NCBI GenBank assembly: GCA_030159075.1
Contig: BROG01000248.1
Span: 121,001 to 185,000, forward strand
From: Atrina japonica
Lineage: Eukaryota; Mollusca; Bivalvia; Pterioida; Pinnidae
Direction: 5' to 3'
DNA length: 64,000 nucleotides
A program made the translations under genes and the position numbers. The notes below the pieces were generated by a model. That model was not told the origin of the DNA. It worked only from the letters and a program-made list of their open reading frames with translations, and made no database searches. Position 1 is the stretch's first letter; each line of letters starts with the position of its first letter. Positions 36,341 to 48,635 of the stretch are shown piece by piece.

Positions 36341-36913
36341 AGGAGTAAGCATCCCCTGTTGACCGGTCACACCCGCAGTTAGTCCGCAGTCAATTCCAAA
36401 TGATATACGTGAGGAATGAATCCTCGTCACAATGCGATATATCCCAGCGAACTAGATATTAAAGATACAACGGAATCAAGCACACACGCTTTATACTAAT
36501 ACATTTTACGTACTATAGACAGAGACGGGAAGTTAACAACTAAGCTATACGACAAACGCGAGGATATCCCACAATCACCTGCATATGGCGTTCATATTTC
36601 ACATATGATCCGATATGCCAATGCGTGTTCAACATATGAACATTTCATATATAGAGTAAACTACTCACTGACAAATAATTGACACAGGGATATCGAAAAC
36701 CGCGTTTGATGTCAACATTCCGCAACGGTTGGTATATTAGTATTGTTTGCAATTACTCTGTTTCACTAAGTAAAATGTTGAGTTGCCTATTCGATAGCGG
36801 TTGTTGAAATGTCTGTACCGATTGTGACGAGGATTCGTTCTTCACGTGTTTCATCTGGATTTGCATGTGGACTCACGGCGGGTGTGGTCCGTCGACAGGG
36901 GATGCTTACTCTT
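36341..36913 (+). mobile_element. Penelope-like element fragment with inverted tails
   Basis: From about 36433 the plus strand carries the reverse-transcriptase C-terminus (IYPSELDIKDTTESSTHA, then DGKLTTKLYDKR and SPAYGVHISHMIRYANACST) and the non-coding tail. The tail ends near 36913 with CCGTCGACAGGGGATGCTTA. The same tail stands inverted at 36341-36432 (GGAGGAGTAAGCATCCCCTG). Both match the element at 45316-49452. Internal stops and a deletion show that it is dead. The tail-to-tail arrangement is typical of the complex insertions known for Penelope-like elements. Confidence 0.85.
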
Positions 36914-36919
36914 AAATTC

Positions 36920-37145
36920 AATTCGGATAAAGTGTAAAGATAATGTCACTACATATATCACAGTCAATCAGCTGACACTGATGTATTCAAGGTACCACCA
37001 TTAAAATATCTGTATGCAATCTGTTGATGAATATTTCATATCTTGATTTCCACACCTGCCGTGCTTGATGTGAAACATTTACAGAACTCGTTTGACAAAG
37101 TATTGGCAAAAACAAAGCTATATGCTACATTAGAAATATTTAAAG
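36920..37145. repeat. Segmental duplication, copy 1, left block
   Basis: This block matches 50380-50446 plus 50784-50945, with phrases such as GTGTAAAGATAATGTCACT and CCACACCTGCC shared. The TTAA at 37001-37004 is the empty equivalent of the MITE insertion at 50447-50784. Downstream, the copy is interrupted by LINE sequence before the homology resumes at about 40985. Confidence 0.8.
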
Positions 37146-37149
37146 ATAT

Positions 37150-38155
37150 TTCAAAGCCATTAGGAAAAAACACTAAATCAAAGGCCGGAATTTCCAGAGT
37201 GGAATAGATCACTTTGAAAAGCTACAAAACCTATTGGCTTATGCATAGACACAACCACACATATGTTCCAATCCGTATCAGCATACTGCACGAAATCTAC
37301 GCTCTCGTTGCACCATTTCGCTACAACGATGAAGATACGGATAGAAATATTTGTGTGGTTTTGTATTTATTAAATGCCTTAAAATGTAATTGTGTACATA
37401 AATCTAAAATTAATTCCTCTTTTAACGACATCATCAAAAATTGTTGATGACTGGAATTCCATTTTGAAACGTAGCATCGGCTGCTAAAAAGTTTCTAAAA
37501 GTAGAAACTCTGTATCCAGCTGCAGTGCAATATGGTGTTGTGTATTACACGGGCATACTGAGCTCTGTATTATAACTGTGATTGCATATGTATGTAATAA
37601 AATGACAGAAAAGTGCAAGAAAGATGTATGTTCACTCTGTGGGTCAGTGATATCGTAATCACTATGCATCAGTTCAGGGTGAGTGTTGGTTTATACTTAG
37701 GCTTATACTTACAGCCTAGAAAATCTAACCAAATAGAAAATCTAGGTGAACTCTCTTACTGCCAGTCATATTTCTATAATGATTCGAAACTCCCAAGTCC
37801 ATTAGAATACGACAATTTAGATATAGAACATCGGTCTCAATACAAAGAACAATTACGAATCCCAAACGGGATTGGACAAAGTGTGCGGAAGGGGTCATCT
37901 CCCCTGTTAGTATGTTATATGGATTAACAACAAAAATAAAGAATGATATATTATGTAAATAATTGGGACTTCAGTGGGGAAAACATAACTTTATATGTCC
38001 GCGCGGCTCATTTCGGAAATTGGAAAATCGTCCACAGTTTTTTCTTATATTAGATATGACATAACTTCACCCCTTTGTGTACAGTGTGTACCTCTTAAAA
38101 TTGGGACCGTCCACAACTGAAGTCACTGAATTCACACAGGAATTCTAGTCACAAC
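37150..38155 (+). repeat. Decayed unidentified transposon-like sequence
   Basis: Fragments of open frame occur on the plus strand but shift repeatedly: 37214-37447, 37613-37927 and others. The phrase CCATTAGAATACGACAATTT with GGTCTCAA (37800-37840) recurs in diverged form at about 61150-61195 (CCATTAGAATTACGAGAATT, GGTCTCAACATG). The sequence is therefore dispersed. It may be the upstream part of the LINE that follows. No motif allows a firm name. Confidence 0.4.
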
Positions 38156-38533
38156 GGACGCCATTATTTTAACACTGCAAACGACCACCCGTTCTATATT
38201 TTAATCATTTTCGCTCATTCATTTGATTAGATAATAATGAGAGATCGCATTTTAATTATTAGACAACTTATTTCAGCCATTGAAGCCTTCATTATATACT
38301 ATGATTTCGTTGCATTCGAAATATCTAAGATTTTCCTATTCCCGAAGTGAGCTGCGCAGACAGTAGATCATGATTTCAACCTTAACCTTGATAGCATAGA
38401 TTGTGTGAAATTAATTAATAGAAAAATGCATAAAATAAAATCAATTATGAAGTGTTGGTATATGAGAAATATTACACAGATTGGTCGTATTTCAATGATA
38501 AAATCAATAATAATAATAATAATAATAATAATG

Positions 38534-38564
<31 letters not shown>

Positions 38565-39420
38565 TAATAATAATTTTATAAAGGAACTAAATCATTCATT
38601 ATTTTATTCTATTTGGAATTGAAAAAATGATAAAATAAAGAGAGAAGTCACGACTTTGATTAATGAGGAAGGGGGGTTGAGTATGATAGATTTACAAACA
38701 TACATTCATTTACTAAAAATACATGGGTTAGAAAAATTCTAAATTTTGAAGGAATTTGACAAAATCTTTTACAACAACAATGCGACATATATAAATTTAT
38801 TGATTGTGGACTCGAATATATAAACCAAGTTATATCTAAACAGTCAAATAAATTTTGGAAAGACATTAATTATATGGCGAGAAATGAAAAAAGAAAGTGA
38901 ACATTAATTTATTTTTGGAATTATCATCTATATGATAAAATAATGAAATAAAAAAGAAAAAAAATTGTAATTATGTAAAACCAATATTTTGTAATACAAT
39001 GGGATATTAATTATCAATTATACCACCTTCTATTAAAAAGAATAATAAAAAAGGGTGCCAAATATATTTGCAAATATATTAAAATAGAGAATGACTGTCA
39101 ATTCGCAATCAAAGTGGTCGCAAATATTTATTGACGAAGACCATCTTTATTTCAAAGAAATTTATAAATCAATAAATACGATTATAGAATCAAAACTCTG
39201 GTCTTTTTTGTTTAGAATACATCATTTTATTGTGATAACTAACAAATTTGCGTTTAAAATAAATGTACGTGAGTCTCCACTTTGCACATTCTGTAATGAT
39301 GAGGAAGAGAATATTGTACAACTGTTGTGGTCAGGTGACATGATACTTTTGGCAGATGTCTCAGCATTTCATAAAAAATTCTTTAACTTTAAATTTTAAT
39401 AAGAAAATTCCCTTTTGGGT
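38155..39420 (+). pseudogene. Decayed LINE reverse-transcriptase region
   Basis: Peptides in shifting plus frames match the part downstream of the reverse-transcriptase core in L1/Tx1- or CR1-like LINEs. KCWYMRNITQIGRISMIKSI is followed by FYSIWN and NDKIKREVTTLINEEGGLSM with IDLQTYIHLLKIHG. A later part (39091-39350) reads DRLYFK-like DHLYFKEIYKSI, FRIHHFIVITNKFAFKINV and ESPLCTFCNDEEENIVQLLW. The upstream part (38155-38370) is the repeat also seen at 10180. Many stops and a (TAA)n expansion (38509-38575) show that it is long dead. Its insertion swells copy 1 of the segmental duplication. Confidence 0.75.
38509..38575. repeat. (TAA)n microsatellite inside LINE remnant
   Basis: About 20 TAA/ATA trinucleotides with two TGA interruptions. 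Confidence 0.95.
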
Positions 39421-39718
39421 CATACAAGAAAACGGAATATGCTCAAAAAGGAATTATAATGCACATAAAATATTTTATTTATAAATTCATAAATGTCAGA
39501 AGCACAGAATATCACTTAATAGCTTACTTTCAAGTCTTACAATATTCATCATATATATAAACAAATGTATAATGAAAAAATAAGTGACAGCAATTTGGTA
39601 AAGAATAGTCAAAGTTGAAAAATTCATACAAAATGTATATATTTATATATATATGTTGCACTCACAAAATACCTTCTCTTTGTATCTTTTTAAGCTTCTT
39701 AATCTAAGAATGATCAAA

Positions 39719-39808
<90 letters not shown>
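39719..39808. repeat. (TC)n microsatellite
   Basis: About 43 TC dinucleotides in the stretch just after ATGATCAAATC; ends in TCTGTG. Confidence 0.97.
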
Positions 39809-39812
<4 letters not shown>

Positions 39813-39899
39813 AAGTACTGTTATACTTATATTTATAAATGATATAATAAAAAGTAAGTCAATTGAAAGAGAAAAAAAAGAAAAAATCAATTGCACATT

Positions 39900-40980
39900 A
39901 TACTAATATTTTTTTACCTTTTGTAATAGTTACAATTTCTAACAAAATGTACTGATCAAAATGATAACGCGGTATTAATAGTTTGCTCTAGCTACACAAA
40001 TTGATACAATACCGAATTAAAGTGAAAGAATAAGTGTTACCGATAAACAACAAGTGTTTAAGAGAAAAGGAGCAACAACATATTTATAACTAAAAAAAGT
40101 ACAGAAATTGCTCAACTTTTCTTTACAGTATCCGGCCATTTGGCGATACAATAGCCATTTATATAGGTAAATATAAAACTGCTATATATATACAAGACAA
40201 GTGTTACTTATTACTCCTGATTAAGTATACGTGCAATGTATGCTGTCTTTTTGATACCCCAACCGACATCCATGGACAGTAATGAATTATTGATAATCCT
40301 TTAATGATAGCAAAAATGCAGAAAACTATATAACCACGATATGTCAACAACATTGGGTCGCTTACGACATTATTCATTATATTAAAAATTATCGAAATAA
40401 TGATTCAGATTCCAGTTGCACTCACAAAATACGTACTTAAATGATATAAGTTACCGTATAAGCCGCGAAGCAAGATTGATAGTGAATGTGTTATCTAATG
40501 CCTTCAATTAGATCGTATTGTCTTAAAAATATTTTAGTGCAACATATTTTTCATTTTTCTAAAACAAGTAAGCGGTGAAAAAGAGAGAAGATGGGAAGTT
40601 CTACCGGATACTGGCCAACACCAACACAACTCGAAAAAAACCTGTTAATTTCAGCTGATGTGCTATTTATGGAGAATTATCTCCATCAACAAAATAAACA
40701 CTTTGAATGCATTCATGCGAGCATTGGAAGTAGATCCTGATTGTTTTCAAATGCATAATAGGCCTAGTGCATGGGTTGTGTTATCAAAATGATGATTTTA
40801 ATTCAATTTTCCTGCTAATATGATTAATAACATGATGAGAGTTATAACAGATGCACGAATAGAAATTACAAACACTGAATATCCTTGACGAAACCCTTAG
40901 TTTTAGAGTACTATATTGCTGCGAAACTGTAGAAAAAGCGGTGAGAAGTCGTAATCTGCACACGATCCCTATATAACATG
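39900..40980. other. Gene-free AT-rich DNA
   Basis: No exon, terminal repeats or tandem array recognised. The fragment GTTGCACTCACAAAATAC occurs at both 39656 and 40414, so part of this stretch may be a diverged duplication. Confidence 0.5.
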
Positions 40981-40984
40981 ACAA

Positions 40985-41100
40985 AAAGGGGCGTTGATTT
41001 CAGAACACTTACAATTTGCTGTTCTTCGATCTTCACCTGCTGTTTATTTTTGTACGTATACGTGGAGGCAGTGAAATGGAAGTCTTTAATGTAATAAGTA
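40985..41100. repeat. Segmental duplication, copy 1, middle block
   Basis: The phrases GGGGCGTTGATTTCAGAAC and TCGATCTTCACCTGCTGTT match 50950-51060 (GGGATGTTGATTTCAGAATA, TCGATCATTACCTGCTGTT). The block lies upstream of the cytochrome-like exons in both copies and could belong to their 5' region. Confidence 0.75.
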
Positions 41101-41974
41101 CAAACAGTTTTAATATGTAAGTATAATTAGTTATACTATTTAATAATTTTCCACTTATATTAGCTGGTTATAGAAATGTCCTGTCCTACATATTTTCATC
41201 TGTAATTGCAATAAACACTTAAGTCCAATATATACCGGTAAACCATCTATGCTATACAGAAAAAAATGCATAGATTTCTTTTTTTCAAAAAGGGGTCATT
41301 TATACAGTCATGTATTTTTAAAATGTCTGAATATAAACACAGTTGTATTTTGTCGGACCCATCTGAAAATCTTTAGTTACAATAGAATTTTGTTGCTTAT
41401 TTGAATATCAGAGATTTAATCTGTACTAATAACAAAAATACACTAAACTAAGATCCCTCTAGATGCTAAAGACCTCGTGTTTTGTTTATATTTCTCATCA
41501 TTTTTGTAATAGAAATTTCATAAATATATACTATCTAAGACACTTGGTGATTAAGGGCAAATTTATGACGGGGTGGATATGTGTTATGTCGTAAAAGATT
41601 GAAAATGATTTACAGGGGGTAGTGGTAATCACGGGTAGGTCTATTGGTTTTTGTTATTCGTTTCAGCTTTCAGAATCACAGTATGATAGAATTTATCTTC
41701 ATGTAAAATAGTGAAGTGCCATAAACTGATTATTGAATTCCTGAACTTCATGTAAATCTCCTAATTTTCTGATAGTGATGATTTTACTAGAGGTAGTCAA
41801 AGCACTTAATAAAAAGTATTTAAATGTATAAGATTGCTATTTTGTCCATATTCATATGTGTATCTAAAATTTAGTTGTGAGCTTATACATGATAACAATT
41901 GAATAATTGATATGTTTATTTTATTGCTGGTATCGCTGATAGAGAAATACAATCCCCGTTTATGTTTGTTTGTT

Positions 41975-42170
41975 TATTGTTGCTTAACGTCCCACTCAAG
42001 AATATTTCATAAGACCTCACAAAATGCCGGTGAAGGGCTTTATATTTTGGCCTATGCTCGGCACTTTCGGCCATTGAGCAATGAGGGTTCTTTAACGTGC
42101 CGACACCTACTGTGACACCTGATGGCACCAGGTGTCCGGGAGGAAACAGCGTCCCCTGTTAGAACGTCCA
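41975..42170. repeat. Dispersed repeat with TTGCTTAACGTCCCAC core
   Basis: Contains TTTATTGTTGCTTAACGTCC, then AAAATGCCGGTGAAGGGC and GGGTTCTTTAACGTGCC, then GGCACCAGGTGTCCGGGAGG. From general experience this is a frequent dispersed sequence in molluscan genomes. It lies in the intron or upstream region of the first cytochrome-like gene. Confidence 0.5.
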
Positions 42171-42404
42171 ACCTGTCACATGTTATATGACGAAAATATT
42201 ATCTTTTTATAAAAAAGCATCACTAATTAAAACACATGGGATAAAATGGGTCTATTTTGTCTAAAGAACCATTTAAATCCATGTAGGAAAAGGTCTATTT
42301 GTATTACGTCAATCACAGTATTACTTCAACTCACCTGGCCATTACAAAAAAAATTAAAGAGAAGTTTTGAACTTATTTTGCATTTAAATTGTGTATTTGT
42401 ACAG

Positions 42405-42956
42405 GGATGTCGCCAATGCAAAAGATGTTTACATGAATGCCTGTGAAAGTTGTCATGCCAGTTTAAATACTGTTAACCCGACTTCTGTTTGCAAAGGTGC
42501 AAAAAACAACAAGAATCCTTCAGGTAATATTCCTATTAAGAGAGGAAAACAATTCCTTTCATTTTGATTTACTACAATATTCCTAGCAAGCCTGCAAACC
42601 AATTTTTTCAAAGTATTATAAACATTACATGAAATTATATTATTTTCGCGAAAAAGAGATTCTATATTTATTAGCGAAATGATATTATGATTATCGCGAT
42701 TACCAATGCCCACAAAGGTTATCATCCATACATACGTGTTATGATATGAAATCACAATAAAAATCAGTATCTTTTAAAATAAATATTAATATATTCTAAA
42801 ACTTGTTCTTTTGTTCTTTTGTTTTATGTCCCTTGACTAAGATCAAACACAAGAACATTGAATAGTGCCTTTCAGTTTCACTTTCTGTATTAGGTTAGAA
42901 AATTAAACAATAATTTTGTTTTTGCGACCGAGAACTGTCATTAAATAACGCGTAAA

Positions 42957-43023
<67 letters not shown>

Positions 43024-43945
43024 TTAATTTACAATTTGATTTGCCATACAAAAATACGATACCTTAAAAACTATGTATTTTGAATAAACATTTCTGTTTG
43101 TTTAACTTAGACGATTAAGACATTAGATTGTAAGAATAATAATGCATTTTTTTGAAATAATAATAATTTAAAAAAAAAATTAATTATCAGATAGAAGTGT
43201 TTAAGATGTAGCGCAAAATTTGTGTCAATACACAAAATAAAGAGCAACGGTAAAATATGTATATGTGTACAACGAGACTGACAGGTTTCTTTTATTGATA
43301 CAATTTGTTATATGTTGATTTAACAAAAGAAATATATATCTACCCATGTCAAGTTTCAGTATACACGTTAAATAATACCCCCTTTTTAGAGAGATAGTAT
43401 TGGTACATTGCCAATACAGGATATAAAGTGCAAAATTTGAAAATATCTTTGTTTTGACCAATCAATGGCCTTTGTTTTGTTACCATAGCAACTGACACTT
43501 TCATAATATCCGTCATTGACTTCGCAACACGAAAATACCCCAAAGTACCATTTTTCATGAAAATCTGACAATATCAAAATTTTGACAAATCACAGGGTTT
43601 TATTTTGTTACCATGGCAAGTATTCTTTCTGTAACATCTACTGTTGACTTCATCTTACTAAAATACCAATGATTGCTTTTTTTTTCATTTAACAAATATC
43701 ACCAAAATACCTCATTATATTTATTTTCAGCAAAATCTGACAAAATCAAAATTGTTGTACTTCAAGAGTTATCTGCCCTAATGCATCTACGACGTAATCA
43801 AACAATGGATCGCCCTTAAGTACTACCTATATGACAGTTTATATACATAAACTATTTTCATTATATTTCAGCGATTGCGTTCAATTACACATCCAGTGGT
43901 CAGATGCTTCCAGGAACAAAGCTGATGCCTTCTTATCTCCAGTAG
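42405..43945 (+). CDS. Small CXXCH (cytochrome-c-like) protein, copy 1, last two exons
   Basis: Exons are 42405-42523 and 43872-43945, with acceptors TTTGTACAG and ATATTTCAG and donor GTAATATT. Joined in frame they give DVANAKDVYMNACESCHASL, a middle with NPTSVCKGAKNNKNPSG, and AIAFNYTSSGQMLPGTKLMP before SYLQ and a TAG stop. CESCH is a c-type heme attachment signature, and MLPGTKLMP resembles the PGTKM loop that carries the methionine ligand of class I cytochromes c. The visible part is only about 64 residues against about 104 for cytochrome c. At least one more exon (start, perhaps a signal peptide) must lie upstream, and I could not identify it. A second copy with the same exon layout is at 56768-57834. 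Heme binding is an inference from the motif. Confidence 0.72.
42959..43019. repeat. (TA)n microsatellite
   Basis: About 30 TA dinucleotides in the intron of cytochrome-like copy 1. Confidence 0.97.
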
Positions 43946-44150
43946 TGATACAAAAGAAATGAATATTTTCTTTTTGAAGTATCTATATATCATTACTTCA
44001 TCGGAAATATGGTTCATCAGTCTGGGAAAATAATTTACAAAAAAAAAGAACTCATAAAATCTAATCTGAAGAGACACTCATTTAGGGTCATAATTCTGGT
44101 TTTAAAACAAATGAACAAGTGTTGAATTGACTGGATAAATTTTATTCCGC
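43946..44150 (+). other. 3' flank of cytochrome-like copy 1
   Basis: The sequence after the stop is homologous to that after copy 2: GGGAAAATAATTTACAAAAA at about 44025 and GAGAAAATAATTTACAAAAA at about 57888. The duplication therefore extends past the stop codon, and this is probably the 3' untranslated region. Confidence 0.6.
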
Positions 44151-44589
44151 TATATATTGTTTACTGTATTCAGAAAAAAGCGGATCTGCAAACTGACCGT
44201 TAAATAAAAGTGACCGCTTAAGTAAGGTGACAGTTAAGGTAGGTTTGACTGAATATTGATGAATAACAATAAAAAGAAAACACAAGAAGAAAATATAAGT
44301 AAATATTGTACATTGGAATATTTTACCTCGCGAGATTGATGAATTAAACAAACAGAAATTCCAATCCTTCTGAGAGTCAATTATTTAATTGTATTAATAG
44401 ATTGATAAACAATAACAAAAAAACAAAACAAAAAAAAGACATACACAGGCATAAAAATGATTAAATTCCATTATACATGTACATGTCCTGACAATATTTT
44501 GTGAGAATTGGTTGATAAACCTAGGTTTGGCACTTGATTACGTCAACCTGGATACTGCACGTAAATACTACAGTATCACTGTATATATA

Positions 44590-44715
44590 AGAATGTGTGA
44601 TTTTTATGCCTGTATATAGCTCTTATCTGTTGTTGTTCATCGAGGTCAAGAAGTAAAAGTAGAAAAAATCTATATGACTTTTTATCAAACACAGCAAATA
44701 CTCCATTAAAGAAAA
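44590..44715. mobile_element. Partial copy of the TTAA-type MITE
   Basis: TTTTTATGCCTGTATATAGC, TCTTATCTGTTGTTGTTCAT and AAACACAGCAAATACTCC match the right half of the MITEs at 56126-56487 and 2425-3893. The left half is missing. Confidence 0.6.
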
Positions 44716-44851
44716 AGTAGAAAATGATTCTTCGTTTGTTACGAAACTCTTTTTAGTTAATATAAAAATATTGTATCTTGAGCAAGTCTGGCATATCGGA
44801 TTATTTGGGATACACTACATGTATTGGACAAAAGGATAATACTGCTTAAAT

Positions 44852-45055
44852 TAATCTTTCTAAATCATTTCGAACACTAACGTTTAATCTTACTAAATCA
44901 TTTCGAACACTAACGTTTAATCTTACGAAATCATTTCGAACACTAACGTTTAATCTTACTAAATCATTTCGAACACTAACGTTTAATCTTACGAAATCAT
45001 TTCGAACACTAACGTTTAATCTTACTAAATCATTTCGAACACCAACGTTTGTACC
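44852..45055. repeat. 33-bp minisatellite
   Basis: Six copies of AATCTTACTAAATCATTTCG then AACACTAACGTTT, with an alternating CTTACT/CTTACG variant that implies a 66-bp dimer as the recent unit of spread. Confidence 0.93.
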
Positions 45056-45209
45056 ACATTGTATGTTGTATTCCATTGACTTTTAAATCTATTGAATAAT
45101 ACAGCTAACTTAAAAGAACTAAAACGTTTAGTTTAACTTAAACAAAACAAAAATCAAAGAGTTGGTAAAATTAAACGTCAGTGAATATAAATATTTACAG
45201 TGCATGTTT

Positions 45210-45315
45210 ATGCCTATACGTTTAGATTTATTATTTGGCCTTGTCTGATATCACTTTCTATTTAGAAGAAAATCTATTTAAAATTGGAGCTCAAATGATG
45301 AAGTCTAACTGACAG
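45210..45315. repeat. Flanking repeat, left of Penelope-like element
   Basis: CTATACGTTTAGATTTATTA and TGGAGCTC-type sequence (ATTGGAGCTCAAATGATGAA) match 49548-49660 (direct) and 58470-58600 (inverted). The Penelope-like element is therefore bracketed by two direct copies of a ~105-bp sequence that also exists elsewhere. Confidence 0.75.
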
Positions 45316-46133
45316 AATATAAAAATCTCAGATACCAAAGTATAAATCAATAGGATGTCCAGGACATAGATACAAATCCGGTAAAAATGGACAAACACGG
45401 ACCTCTGGAAACCAAGAGGTGGGATCAGGTGCCATGGAGGAGTAAGCATCCCCTGTCGACCGGTCACACCCGCCGTGAGTCCACAGTCAAGTCCAATGAA
45501 ACACGTGAGGAGTGTATCCTCGTCACAATTGGTACAGACGTCTCAACAACCGCCAACAAAAAGGCAACTCAACATTTCACTTAGTGAAACAGAGTAGTCG
45601 CAAACAAGACTATTATACCGACCATAAAATTTGCGGAACGTTGACATTAAACGTGTTTTTCGATATCCCTGTGTCAATAATTTGTCAGTGAGTAGTTTAC
45701 CTCTGTATATGAAATCTTCATATGTTGTGCACGCCCTGGCATATCGGATCATTTGTGAAATATAAACTCCATATGCAGGTGACTGAGGGATATTACTACT
45801 TAAATGTGGAAAATTTACGATGGGAAAGCCGAAATCGTCGCGTTTATCGTATAGCTGAGTTGCTAATTTCCCGTCTGTGTTTATATTAAGTAAAAATGTC
45901 TAAGTATGAAGCGTGTGTACTTGATTCTGTTGTATCTTTAATTTCTAGTTCGCTGGGATATATCGCATTGACATATGTATGAAAATTGTCATTATTAATT
46001 GACAAAACGTCGTCGATATATCTAAATGTCAAATTAAAGGACACCGCTAACTTTTTCTTCTTTTGATTCAGCAGTTTCTGAATGAAGTCTGCTTCGTATG
46101 AATAAAGGAACAGGTCGGCCAATAAAGGAGCAC
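45316..46133 (-). repeat. Pseudo-LTR, 3' (downstream) copy
   Basis: This 818-bp block is the reverse-transcriptase C-terminus plus the non-coding tail. It differs from 48636-49452 by one extra A at about 45890 (frameshift in SYLDI) and by substitutions near 45655 and 45857. The tail contains ACCTCTGGAAACCAAGAGGT, a possible hairpin, and GGTCACACCCGCCGTGAGTC, which is shared with the fragments at 36341 and 60415. Confidence 0.9.
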
Positions 46134-48558
46134 AATTGGTTCCCCATAGGAATGCCGACAGTTTGTTGAAAGACCACGTCTCCGAACATTACAAATATAT
46201 TGTCTATTAGAAATTCCAGCATGTTTTTTATATCAACTTCAGTATACTTATGTGTAGAATCAGAGTGGTGTTTGACGAAATAAGTATCCTGATAGCCAAT
46301 CACTAGATATTTAAATTTTCGGGTACCACCTTTAGTGAAAAAGCAGTTGTCTATGATGCTAAAAAGTCTTTCTTTTAATTTTTTATGTGGAATAGTAGTG
46401 TAAAGAGTTGAGAAATCATAAGTTTTGATACTGTGAATTCGAGAAAAATTGTGTGCCTTCAAATTTTCTAAAAGCTGTTTAGAATTTTTAAGTATCCACA
46501 TCTGATTTACACCGCTTCTGGAATAAGCAACTGTACAGTATTTTTGAAGTTTCTCCTTAACAGCTGTCAATATCTTGGTAAGGAGTAAAAATAAAGGTTT
46601 GGTAGAACATTTGCTGGATCCCGCTATGTATCTTTGCTTATATGGGTTTTTATGAAGTTTAGGTATCCAGTATAAATGTGGTAGCTCGAAATCGGTCTCC
46701 GTTGTAGGTATATCAAATGAGTGTAATACGGACACGTGATTTTGAAGGATCTCGTCCTTTGAAAGTGAGCTACGTGTGTATGTAGGATTTCCAGAATTCG
46801 TATTAAACCCAAGTTCTTCTAATAAACAATTATAGTAATGTGCCTTACAAATAAAAACTATATTATTTGAGGCTTTGTCTGCTGGTACCAGTACATATTG
46901 GTCATGTAACCTATCCAGTTCAGTTACTACTTCTGGATCATTAAATACAGAGGGATAACGTGTTTTCATAGTCCCTTTAAGTTTTCGAATACGAGATTTT
47001 ATCAACCATCGTATGGCTTTCAGCCATTCAGACAAAGTGTCTGGTTCTACGTCTTCATGTTTGGCCCATCGTCTGGCATAATCTTCGACAGAATCCAAAA
47101 CTAAACTGAAATTCTGACGCCAATTAAAGGAACGGGCTTCCCGGTATTTAGGGCCCCTTAAAATAAGATTTTTGAGGCTTTCATTTTCAACAATAGAAAC
47201 GTCGCCGGTAATGACATGCCCGATAGTATTGTATTTGAAAGGAGATGAAGCACATGAACATGAGACAGTGTTGTGTAGAAGATGGTTGATGTCTAGGCAC
47301 TGCAAAACCTGTTTGTAATTGAATAGCTTTGGATGCGATGCTAGGTGTATAGCTATATGAAATGCAAGGCGTGCTCTTCAGTTTAAAATATGGTGGAATA
47401 CAGGACTGAACTTTTTTGTGATTTAGAACATTGCCAATGTTTAAAGCGTCTATGCCTTTATTTGTAAATTTAAGTTTAAGGAAAAGACGTTTCTGTTTAG
47501 AACAGTCATCGTTTGTAACGCGTGCAGGCTTAAACAGCCTGTGATAAGCGATGTCCATTATAATGGAGTTCAGTATGTACTCTGGGGTTGAAGAATCCGT
47601 GTAGGGATTCATTCTTGCTTCTTGAAAAAGTTTATTGAGATTTGTAAAAGGAACAGAATAAAGTTTGCTGCGGATGTGATGAAGACCCAATTTGTTGTTA
47701 ACATAAGGTAAAAGAGATGAAAAAGTGACATCATGTATGTAGGGTCGGTTGTATGAACGATGACCGTGACTTCGTTTACGTCTTACGTTAGAATTAAAAA
47801 GTTCCATCACATTAACACCATTACACAGTGGGCTTGATAGATTGCCTACACTTTGGATATTATCGTTACATCCATAGGGATATGCAGTGCCAAGTTGTTT
47901 AATCCAAAATTCTTCACGTTGTCTACGGAAGGGGTACTCAAGGTGGGATTGTTGGTCCAGTGGTATATTTTTTCAATTATACGCACTCTCATAGACAAGA
48001 TGGAATGGTCAGGAGAGTTGAAATGTCGATAGAGTATCTGGTTACCCCCATTATTAATTTCGAATCGATGGCCAGATACTCTTTTATTTAAGGGCCCCTT
48101 AGTTTCGCCAACATAAATCAAACCACACAAGGTACACTCAATGCCGTAAACAACGTTGGATGATTTGCAGTCTAGATGATCCCAGCTTCTGGTGTTGTAA
48201 TGCTTATTTGTCAGATTGCTAGTGAACACTTGATCAGTTATTAATATATGACATGTTTTACAATTTTTGACAGAACATTTAGAAATTGTTGGTATATTAT
48301 TTGAAAATGAACTATCAAAAATGTCGTCAAGTGGAATCTGACATTTTTTTTTGGAACATAAGCGTTATTATGTTTATACCATAAATGGTCATCTTTGGAC
48401 TGTACAAATGTTAAATTTTTAATATCCCGAAGGACAACCCGAGGAGCACCAAACAATCTCTGCGAGTCTGTGCTCCCGATAGACTTCACAGAAGGACACC
48501 TTTTTATACTGGGCGCCGTGTCATCCAGTATGCAATTTTTTGGTACTTCTTTATCCAT
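45543..48558 (-). pseudogene. Penelope-like polyprotein: GIY-YIG endonuclease plus reverse transcriptase, frameshifted
   Basis: From 48558: an N-terminal region (MDKEVPKNCILDDTAPSIKR) and a Cys-rich stretch near 48270. The GIY-YIG domain at 48229-47930 has VVYGIECTLCGLIYVGETKG and RVSGHRFEI. A basic region follows (FNSNVRRKRSHGHRSYNRPY), then the CxC linker SCSCASSPF near 47265. The reverse transcriptase has LPHLYWIPKLHKNPYKQRYI, motif A KTYDFSTLYTTIPH, motif B VGIPMG followed by a break, and motif C YIDDVLS near 46010. A thumb-like segment ends MLSCLFVGGC. All breaks are single-base indels: near 48350 (run of nine A), 47929, 47327, 46137 and 45890. I see no in-frame stop by substitution and no need to invoke selenocysteine. 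As written it is not translatable. Confidence 0.88.
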
Positions 48559-48635
48559 TAAATGTATATGTACCGAGTGACAAGTATCCTCGGGGACAAT
48601 ATGTCCACCAGCAGTGATACATACTCGGTGGTAAA

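Noticed and set aside
45316..45540. Hammerhead ribozyme in the pseudo-LTR tail
   Set aside because: I could not find the CTGATGA core and the GAAA partner in a hammerhead arrangement. Lack of the ribozyme also agrees with a Naiad-type element.
45543..48558. Selenocysteine recoding in the Penelope-like ORF, as reported for some Naiad elements
   Set aside because: The breaks are explained by single-base indels that shift frame; I found no in-frame TGA that must be read through.
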